In this document: positions 58,862 to 64,000 of the stretch, piece after piece
Numbering within the stretch: position 1 is the stretch's first letter
Layout: each line of letters starts with the position of its first letter
Source of the DNA: CAYUVH01 sp964448135
GTDB lineage: Bacteria > Verrucomicrobiota > Verrucomicrobiia > Limisphaerales > UBA8199
Direction of reading: 5' to 3'
Assembly (NCBI GenBank): GCA_964448135.1
Contig: CAYUVH010000063.1
Span: forward strand, 1-64,000
Length of the DNA: 64,000 nt
Translations under genes and position numbers: made by a program
The notes under the pieces: model-generated
Told to the model about the DNA's origin: nothing
Databases searched by the model: none
Seen by the model: only the letters and a program-made list of their open reading frames with translations

Positions 58862-60435
58862 GGCTGCTGAAGGCGGAAGAATCGCGCGCGTTCGCCGGGA
58901 GCGACCGGAATTGAGTTCGTCGTCCGGCCATCGCTCCCAAAATTTCCGGTGGCGACGACACTCCACCCGGCCGCAGGGACACTGGCATTGGTCGTCGAGA
59001 GCACGGAATAGCTGCTGCCGGGGAGGCCGTTGGTCGCCTGCAGCGTCGCGGCGGCGCCAGCCATGGCGAACTGCTGAATTCCCGGCGGGGTAAATGGCAC
59101 AGTATAGCCGGTGAAGTTGAAAGTCCCGACGTTGGCCAGCCAGTCCGTCGGAGTGGCAAAGAGAAAATTCGCGACCTCGAACGAAACGCCAAGGTCACCG
59201 GAAATGGTGAAGTAATCCGGGGAATCCACAACGTTGACGTTGATCAGGTCGAATGCCGCGGCCGCGGGCAGAATGTTCACGTAGAGATACCAACCCGAGC
59301 CCCCGAGGGCGATGCGGGAGCTGTCGTATTGCAGGGTATAATCGCCGAACAGGAGGTTCCCGTAGGAGCCGCCAAAAACCGCGAAGCGCGCCACGCCCCC
59401 CAAACCGATCCGGCCGGTGTGGTTGGTCAACTCCCCGCGAAGATACAGGAACGTGGTGGGCTGCGTGTAACGACCCGGCAGGTTGGTGACAATCGGGCCG
59501 TTCAGGGAATAAACCTCGTTGGAGTAGGAAGGACCGGCTTGGACGTCGTGAAGCAGGTTGCTTTGGTAAAGCGCGTTCGCCTGCGCCTGGTTGAAGAATG
59601 CCGAAAGAGTGAGCACCGGGGGCGGGCCATTGCTGGAGGCGAGAGTTTCCCACGCGGACTGGCTGAAGTTGATGGTCGCCGATCCGGCGAGCACCGAGGC
59701 GACACCGGCGGGAATCAGTTCGACGTGTCCCAAAATGGTATTGGTATCGAGATGCCCGTTGGAGTCCTGAAAGAACTGCAGCCAATCGGTATTCCCGAAT
59801 ACGTAGTCGGCGGAGAGATGGAGGCTTCCCCCGATGGTTTCGGTCGTGACGTTTCTGAGTTCGAACAGGCTACCCTGTCCCGGGCCGGAAGTGGCGTACA
59901 GTTTCCAAACGGAATCCGCCGGATCCTGAATGAGCGCCAGGTGCTCCCACCATACCGACGCACCCGGCTCGTTGAAATCGCTGGTGGTGCGAAGCGAGCC
60001 GCCCAGCCCAATGTAGCCGTTGGCATTGGTGGTGGAGTTGTAGGAGGTGATTTTGTGATTGGCCGCGAAGCGGTTGGTAGCGTAGCTGTTGACGGGCAAT
60101 ACAAAACCTCCCACCGGTTGCGCGAGCGGGTAGTCCGGCAACGGGGTCAGGTAGGAAGCCGGATAGGCTGCCGCCACCCAGTTGGTGCCTTCAAACCGGT
60201 CCGGGAACATCCAGCGCTGGCCATTTGTGTCGGCGGACGGGCCGGAAATACCGGTGGGATCTGAATGGATGTCGGTGTAGTCGGCGTAGGGTGCGATGGT
60301 CGCCCACGCCGAGCGGTCATAGGTCAGGTAGAGGATGCCGTTCGCCGAGGTGTTCGGCAGCACGGCAGCCGAAAGGTGAACGGTAAGCAGGCCTCCCACG
60401 GAGGCCAGAAACATACTGCGCAGAATCTTCTTCAT
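58858..60435 (-). CDS. Secreted hypothetical protein with C-terminal shared module
   Basis: 525 aa from ATG at 60435 (the frame opens at a TTG three codons earlier). Signal peptide KKILRSMFLASVGGLLTVHLSAA. The body is beta-rich and aromatic (DRFEGTNWVAAAYPASYLTPLPDYPL; SGWYLYVNILPAAAAFDLINV) with no known domain recognised. The last ~75 residues (GSSYSVLSTTNASVPAAGWSVVATGNF...RARFFRLQQP) are the module found at the ends of other large secreted proteins in this window. Overlaps the pseudopilin gene by four bases. Confidence 0.75.
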   Translation of the reverse strand: MKKILRSMFLASVGGLLTVHLSAAVLPNTSANGILYLTYDRSAWATIAPYADYTDIHSDPTGISGPSADTNGQRWMFPDRFEGTNWVAAAYPASYLTPLPDYPLAQPVGGFVLPVNSYATNRFAANHKITSYNSTTNANGYIGLGGSLRTTSDFNEPGASVWWEHLALIQDPADSVWKLYATSGPGQGSLFELRNVTTETIGGSLHLSADYVFGNTDWLQFFQDSNGHLDTNTILGHVELIPAGVASVLAGSATINFSQSAWETLASSNGPPPVLTLSAFFNQAQANALYQSNLLHDVQAGPSYSNEVYSLNGPIVTNLPGRYTQPTTFLYLRGELTNHTGRIGLGGVARFAVFGGSYGNLLFGDYTLQYDSSRIALGGSGWYLYVNILPAAAAFDLINVNVVDSPDYFTISGDLGVSFEVANFLFATPTDWLANVGTFNFTGYTVPFTPPGIQQFAMAGAAATLQATNGLPGSSYSVLSTTNASVPAAGWSVVATGNFGSDGRTTNSIPVAPGERARFFRLQQP

Positions 60436-60755
60436 TTTGGTCAAACTAAAAACTTTGGTTTATCTTGCTGCTCTCCGCCCACCGCAACGGCGAATTCGTT
60501 CGATCGCATCACCGGTGGCCTGCAGGCGGATTCTTGATGGGATAACTGGGAAGGTTCGAATCTTCCGGGGCGGCTTCAGTGGGAAGTGGTCCGGGTTGGG
60601 GAGGTCATCCCGAATACCGAAACCACGGTTTGAAACGCGGCCGGGGGGGAGAATCCGCCCGGCCTCGGTGAAACTGCGCCGCGCCATCAATCACGGACGT
60701 CGCAACCGTCAGCGGTTGGCGTCAGGAAATGACGGATTGGTGATTCGAAGCGGGA
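60436..60755. other. Intergenic gap with one GC hairpin
   Basis: 320 bp between the secreted hypothetical gene's start and the end of the next minus-strand gene. GGCCGGG (60639-60645) and CCCGGCC (60658-60664) form a 7-bp hairpin about 95 nt past that gene's stop, without a U-tract. A near-palindrome GGAAGGTTCGAATCTTCC at 60549 resembles a tRNA T-arm but no tRNA can be folded around it. Nothing else is seen. Confidence 0.4.
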
Positions 60756-61136
60756 TCAAGCCGTGCGCGGGCGCGGCTTGGGGGGCTCATCAGAGCGGAT
60801 GGTTGCTTCGGAGTTCGAGGGGGAAATTTTTTGGCTGGGAACGGAGAAGGCAAAAAACTGGGCCTGCCAGACTACGCCCAGCTCCAATTTCGAGCCGGGC
60901 TTGAGGTTTTGCTTCGCCTCGTTCTGGCGTTCATCGGCGCGGGCCGACTTGATGGCTTTGCAAAGCGGACAGGGATGGTTGCCGTCGAAGGTCTTTGTGA
61001 CTGCTTCGGAAATTGAGGCATCCTGCGAGTAGGCCACGATCATGCCCACCCAGGCCACCGATTGCAGCAGCGCCCAATGCAGGCCCAGGCAAAGGACCAA
61101 CACCAGCACCGTGATAACTCGAACCGAACTGCGCAC
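60756..61136 (-). CDS. Small membrane-anchored protein with CPLC motif, unknown
   Basis: 126 aa from GTG at 61136; the frame is open to a TTG at 61217, so the start is uncertain. One membrane helix (VITVLVLVLCLGLHWALLQSVAWVGMI) is followed by YSQDASISEAVTKTFDGNHPCPLCKAIKSAR, with a CPLC metal- or redox-type Cys pair just outside the membrane, then a polar tail. Proteins with HPCxLCKAI near copper genes are recalled from Verrucomicrobiota, which fits the SCO group 4 kb away, but the role is not known. Confidence 0.6.
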   Translation of the reverse strand: MRSSVRVITVLVLVLCLGLHWALLQSVAWVGMIVAYSQDASISEAVTKTFDGNHPCPLCKAIKSARADERQNEAKQNLKPGSKLELGVVWQAQFFAFSVPSQKISPSNSEATIRSDEPPKPRPRTA

Positions 61137-61389
61137 GCTGGCGCAGAGTAGCCGCTGGCCGGAAGGTGTCAATCGGCATCCTCGCCGTAGCGGCAACTTA
61201 GGGTGTGAATGGCACAAGGTGGGCGAGGCTGAAGTCGTGGTGGGCGCAGGGCTGTCGGTTGCAGCGCTGGCAGGGAGGACGGAAGTCGAGTGCTAGCCTG
61301 GCTGTGCGCAAAGGACTCGGGGGCTCAGGCTGGGGTTCAGGCTTCTGCTCAGCTCCGGTTTGGTATCAAGGGAAACGGATCGCGAATGG

Positions 61390-61417
61390 TTGCAGTTTTA
61401 CATTTCTGATCTATGCT
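61390..61417 (+). promoter_or_regulatory. Possible promoter of the aldo-keto reductase gene
   Basis: TTGCAG (61390-61395), 16 bp, TATGCT (61412-61417), giving a leader of about 68 nt. The AKR start has its own Shine-Dalgarno (AAGGA, 7 nt upstream). Weak matches to sigma-70 consensus; the rest of the 355-bp gap shows nothing else. Confidence 0.3.
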
Positions 61418-61491
61418 GGGGTGCCCAAGCCACAATGGACCGCGCACCAATAACTGACTGCTGAACTTGACCCACCAAAAAGGACAAAACC

Positions 61492-62709
61492 ATGCACAAC
61501 GATGAACGCAATCTGAACCGACGGAATTTTATTCGATTGGGAGCGACCGGCGTCGCGGTGGCAGGGTTGGGGGCGGAGGCGGTTTGGGGGGCAGAGGCCA
61601 CAGGGACAACGACCGCGAAACTGCCGAAGCGGCGGTACGGGCGGACTGGATTGGAAATCGGAAGACTTGTCGGGGCGTCGGATTGGACGAATGACATCAT
61701 TCCGCTGGCGGTGGAACGCGGCGTGAATTACTGGCACAAGGCGCAGAAGTGGTCGGCGGAGACGATGCCGGAGGCGATCAAGAAGCAGCCGCGCGAGGCG
61801 TATTACCTCGAGTGCGTGGTGGACCGGGTGGACGGCGATCATAACCATGGGAAGATTGACGAGGAGCAGCATTACCAGTTCGTGAAGGAACGGGTGGCGA
61901 AGTCGGGGGTGGGGTATTACGACGTGTTCAAGTTTCATTTCGGGTATCATTCGCTGGATGAGGTGAAGAACAATCCGGGGATGGTGAAGGCGTTCGAGCG
62001 GTTGAAGAAGGAGGGGCTGGTGAAGCACCTGGCGATTTCGCAGCATCATTACAACAACATCCAGGGGGACATGGCGTGGGAGATCCTGGATTATCTGATG
62101 GATCATTCGCCCTACGAGGCGGCGCAGTTTTTCTATACCTACGGCGACAAGAAGGAGGTGCAGCAGGTGGTGGAGCTGGCGGGGAAGAAGGATTTCGGAA
62201 CGATCGCGATGAAGACGATGGGCGGCGTGGGCCGGGCGTCGCATGATGAGAAGTTCCAGAAGCTGCTGGAGGACCCGAAATACAAGGGGAGCACGCCGGC
62301 GTCGGCGATGGTGAAGTGGCTGATGTCGAACCCGAGCCTGACGGCGACGGTGATCGCGACGAAGAGTTTCAGCCAGTTGCAGGAAAACCTGGGCTCGGCG
62401 ACGCAGATGGCGATGGGTCCGCGCGAGAAGCAGGCGCTGGGTTTGCTGGCGGCCTACAACAAGGGAATGACCTGCCTGCTGTGCTCACAATGCGTGTCGC
62501 ATTGTCCGGAGCACATCGGCATCGCGGATATCATGAGGTATGAGCGGTACGCGCTGGATTACAAGGAAATGCATCGCGCGCAGGCGGAGTATCGGGCGCT
62601 AACGAAGAATGGGACGTCGTGCGCGGGCTGCGGCGATTGTCTGACGGCGTGCGATCAGGAGATTGATATTGTGGCGAAGCTCAAAGAAGTACATCGGCTG
62701 CTCGGCTAG
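61492..62709 (+). CDS. Tat-exported aldo-keto-reductase-like protein with ferredoxin tail
   Basis: 405 aa. MHNDERNLNRRNFIRLGATGVAVAGLGAEA has a twin-arginine signal (NRRNFI). The middle is a TIM barrel of the aldo/keto reductase family (LPKRRYGRTGLEIGRL, GYYDVFKFHFGYHSLDE, GLVKHLAISQHHYNNI, FGTIAMKTMGGVGRA). The usual catalytic Asp and Tyr of GVNxxDTAxxYG are replaced (GVNYWHKAQKW) and the Lys is not in place, so the reaction may differ. Two C-terminal 4Fe-4S sites, CLLCSQCVSHCP and CAGCGDCLTAC, carry electrons. Known AKR-ferredoxin fusions act as oxidoreductases of sugars or quinones. ATG at 61492 with AAGGA 7 nt upstream. Confidence 0.88.
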   Translation: MHNDERNLNRRNFIRLGATGVAVAGLGAEAVWGAEATGTTTAKLPKRRYGRTGLEIGRLVGASDWTNDIIPLAVERGVNYWHKAQKWSAETMPEAIKKQPREAYYLECVVDRVDGDHNHGKIDEEQHYQFVKERVAKSGVGYYDVFKFHFGYHSLDEVKNNPGMVKAFERLKKEGLVKHLAISQHHYNNIQGDMAWEILDYLMDHSPYEAAQFFYTYGDKKEVQQVVELAGKKDFGTIAMKTMGGVGRASHDEKFQKLLEDPKYKGSTPASAMVKWLMSNPSLTATVIATKSFSQLQENLGSATQMAMGPREKQALGLLAAYNKGMTCLLCSQCVSHCPEHIGIADIMRYERYALDYKEMHRAQAEYRALTKNGTSCAGCGDCLTACDQEIDIVAKLKEVHRLLG

Positions 62710-62725
62710 GAGCCGGGCTGCCGAA

Positions 62726-62778
62726 AGCTCCAAGCACCAAGTACCAAGAACCAGGGAAGCTCCACGCTCCAAAGTTCA
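62726..62778 (+). repeat. Heptamer element (4 units, 4-nt break, 3 units) 3' of the AKR gene
   Basis: AGCTCCA, AGCACCA, AGTACCA, AGAACCA, then GGGA, then AGCTCCA, CGCTCCA, AAGTTCA, in exact 7-bp register (28+4+21 nt). It begins 16 nt after the AKR stop. Same layout and near-identical units as the copy at 22805-22857. Confidence 0.85.
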
Positions 62779-62812
62779 ATTCGCTGTGCTTACGCAGGGT
62801 GGGATTTCTTCG

Positions 62813-62994
62813 TCCCGGAGGGATAGTCGAGAATAGCCCAACGATTCATCGTTGGATAAATCGCGATACGTGTCATTCAAGTCCCGAAGGGACGGCTGAA
62901 ACGAGTTGGTCTAGCCGTCCCTTCGGGACTTGGACTTTGCTGATCGCAAACCCAACGATGAATCGTTGGGCTATTTTCAATAATCCCTCCGGGA
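62813..62994. repeat. Nested palindromic element (three inverted layers)
   Basis: Outer arms TCCCGGAGGGAT (62813-62824) and ATCCCTCCGGGA (62983-62994); middle arms around AGCCCAACGATTCATCGTTGG (about 62834-62855) and its complement (about 62951-62973); inner arms CAAGTCCCGAAGGGACGGCT (62878-62897) and AGCCGTCCCTTCGGGACTTG (62913-62932), all perfect or nearly so, sharing one centre near 62904. No gene inside. It resembles a miniature inverted-repeat or REP-like mobile element. Confidence 0.75.
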
Positions 62995-63116
62995 TGCAGG
63001 CCAACAGGATCCTGCGCTCATTTGTAACGACCATGGGCGGAGGGTAACGGTGTGACGAATGAAATAACGGTATGGGTGGGACGATGGCGATTCGAGGTCG
63101 CTGTGCCAACCGGACG

Positions 63117-63139
63117 AAAAAGCGGCAGAGGGCTGCCGC
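63117..63139 (-). terminator. Intrinsic terminator of the zinc-ribbon gene
   Basis: Minus strand: GCGGCAG, CCCT loop, CTGCCGC, then five T. It lies 30 nt beyond the stop at 63170. A textbook Rho-independent signal. Confidence 0.75.
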
Positions 63140-63169
63140 ACTCCAAAACCTGGCGGATGTTGAATGGGC

Positions 63170-63433
63170 TTAGGCGGGGGGAGCAGTCGCTGGCTTGGCT
63201 GCGGGCTGCGGAGTGGTGACCGGAGCGGCCGGTGGCGTGAGCCGCTTGACCTGGCGTTCGAGGGTGGAGATGCGGGCGGCGAGGCGCTCGGCGACCAGGC
63301 GTAAGTGCGCAGGGAGGTGAACGCAATCCTCACAGTGGTGACGCGTGGCGTCGCTGCCTTTGACGGGATAATCGAACTGTTTGCCGCAGGCGCGGCAGGT
63401 GCGGGGTCGTTTTCCGGAGGTGATTTTTTCCAC
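63170..63433 (-). CDS. Small zinc-ribbon protein, unknown
   Basis: 87 aa from GTG at 63433; the frame is open to 63661 but that part runs through a GC-rich palindrome and is not protein-like. RTCRACGKQFDYPVKGSDATRHHCEDCVHLPAH has a CxxC...HHCxxC zinc site, followed by a helix with a leucine/valine repeat (LVAERLAARISTLERQVKRL, likely coiled coil) and an Ala/Pro-rich tail. It ends before a strong terminator. Function unknown; the coiled coil suggests it dimerises. Confidence 0.7.
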   Translation of the reverse strand: MEKITSGKRPRTCRACGKQFDYPVKGSDATRHHCEDCVHLPAHLRLVAERLAARISTLERQVKRLTPPAAPVTTPQPAAKPATAPPA

Positions 63434-63485
63434 GGGTGGGAAGCGGAAGGTTAATTGGGGGAAGGAAGGCCCGCCCTCACCCCTG

Positions 63486-63505
63486 CCCTCTCCCCCTGGA
63501 GAGGG
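63486..63505. repeat. Perfect palindrome upstream of the zinc-ribbon gene
   Basis: CCCTCTCC and GGAGAGGG form 8-bp arms around CCCT; the flanks (CCCGCCCTCACCCCTGC...GGGAGGGCG) extend it loosely. This text is a widespread dispersed palindrome in GC-rich bacteria. Confidence 0.6.
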
Positions 63506-63611
63506 AGGGCGTTTGGACGGCATGAGTCCAGGAGAGCGAATGGTGAAATTGACCACCGCGGGGAGTCGGAAGGAATGAGCCTCGTCACCTCGGCTGCTAC
63601 AGGAGGAGTCA

Positions 63612-64000
63612 TCAGCGCTGGCGTTTCTCGAGGTCGCGCAGGGCGCTGGTATCGCCGCCATCCATCAGCAGCCGGCGATCGCGCGAGCGGGTCTCGCCAA
63701 TGGCCGTCACGCGGATGGCGGCCTCGTCGGTGACGGGGCATTCGTGCTCGCAGATGCCACAGCCGATGCACAGGGCAGGGTCCACATAGGGGCGGCGTAG
63801 GGTGATCTGCTTGCCGTCGCGCTTGGTGATGGTGACTTCGCGTGAATAAATGGCCTTGGGTGAAACCGGACACACTTCCTCGCACACCACGCACGGCGTC
63901 TCCATGCTCCAGGGGAGACAGCGTCCGTGATCGTAGAAGGCGGTGCCGAGGCGGATCGGGCCTTCGTTCACGAAGGGGCCGACGCCGGTTTTTTCCTCGA
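63612..64000 (-). CDS. 4Fe-4S ferredoxin-domain protein (5' end outside window)
   Basis: C-terminal 129 codons of a larger protein; the frame is open to the right edge, so the N-terminus is outside. Two 4Fe-4S sites: CVVCEEVCPVSP and CIGCGICEHECP, with further text YDHGRCLPWSMET and DEAAIRVTAIGETRSRDRRLLMD. The layout resembles the C-terminal ends of membrane-bound polyferredoxin or NapH-like electron carriers. The stop is 178 bp upstream of the zinc-ribbon gene start. Confidence 0.75.
   Translation of the reverse strand, partial: EEKTGVGPFVNEGPIRLGTAFYDHGRCLPWSMETPCVVCEEVCPVSPKAIYSREVTITKRDGKQITLRRPYVDPALCIGCGICEHECPVTDEAAIRVTAIGETRSRDRRLLMDGGDTSALRDLEKRQR

Noticed and set aside
60537..60580. 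A tRNA-like T-arm (GGTTCGAATC)
   Set aside because: No acceptor, D- or anticodon stem of proper length could be paired around it.

Overview
The window looks like chromosomal DNA of a GC-rich soil or freshwater member of the Verrucomicrobiota, most like the Pedosphaera/Limisphaerales group. This is inferred from gene content: very large secreted proteins with autotransporter-type beta-strand, NHL, Ig-like, LamG and BACON-like domains; DUF1080, GH20 and sialate O-acetylesterase enzymes; a TPR glycosyltransferase; prepilin-type secreted proteins; and an ECF-type sigma factor beside a WD40 Ser/Thr kinase. No rRNA, tRNA, CRISPR array, prophage or insertion sequence with a transposase was seen.

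Layout. 1-15.4 kb: two tandem paralogous beta-strand-repeat surface proteins (the first runs off the left edge), a membrane TPR glycosyltransferase, a giant NHL/Ig protein and a GH20 hexosaminidase. 15.6-18.1 kb: a two-gene unknown operon and two related lipoproteins. 18.3-22.8 kb: a complete BMP/nucleoside-type ABC importer operon. 22.9-24.3 kb: an SGNH hydrolase and a DUF1080 protein. 24.34-25.80 kb: a gene desert packed with short periodic arrays, palindromes and a broken winged-helix gene. 25.8-31.9 kb: B12-dependent ribonucleotide reductase, the GTPase Der and a uronate-isomerase-like enzyme. 32.0-34.4 kb: a toxin-antitoxin pair, a CHAD protein and a Lys/Ala-rich histone-like protein. 34.5-39.4 kb: membrane, TPR, esterase, SDR and GNAT genes. 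39.3-41.3 kb: lipA, a glutaredoxin, gcvH and an FmdB-type zinc ribbon. 42-48.1 kb: a ROK/PIG-L/deaminase operon, nadA and purA. 48.3-54.4 kb: sigma factor, WD40 kinase and LamG protein. 55.3-61.1 kb: a copper/SCO gene group, a DJ-1 protein, a pseudopilin and secreted proteins. 61.5-64 kb: a Tat-exported aldo-keto-reductase/ferredoxin fusion, a nested palindrome, a zinc-ribbon gene and an edge-truncated ferredoxin.

Genes that work together. The four ABC genes overlap as one importer. LipA makes the lipoyl group that GcvH carries. The SCO, SCO and HMA proteins form a copper-delivery set. The sigma factor, kinase and LamG gene appear linked by a shared promoter-like motif (GAAAGG-N18-TGTA) in front of both the kinase and the LamG gene, not seen before the sigma gene itself.

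The most unusual structure is non-coding. Four copies of an element made of four heptamers, a 4-nt break and three more heptamers (about 53 bp) lie just 3' of stop codons at 13.27, 22.80, 45.70 and 62.73 kb. Separate 9-mer and 10-mer arrays fill the larger intergenic gaps. A terminator directly in front of purA suggests attenuation.
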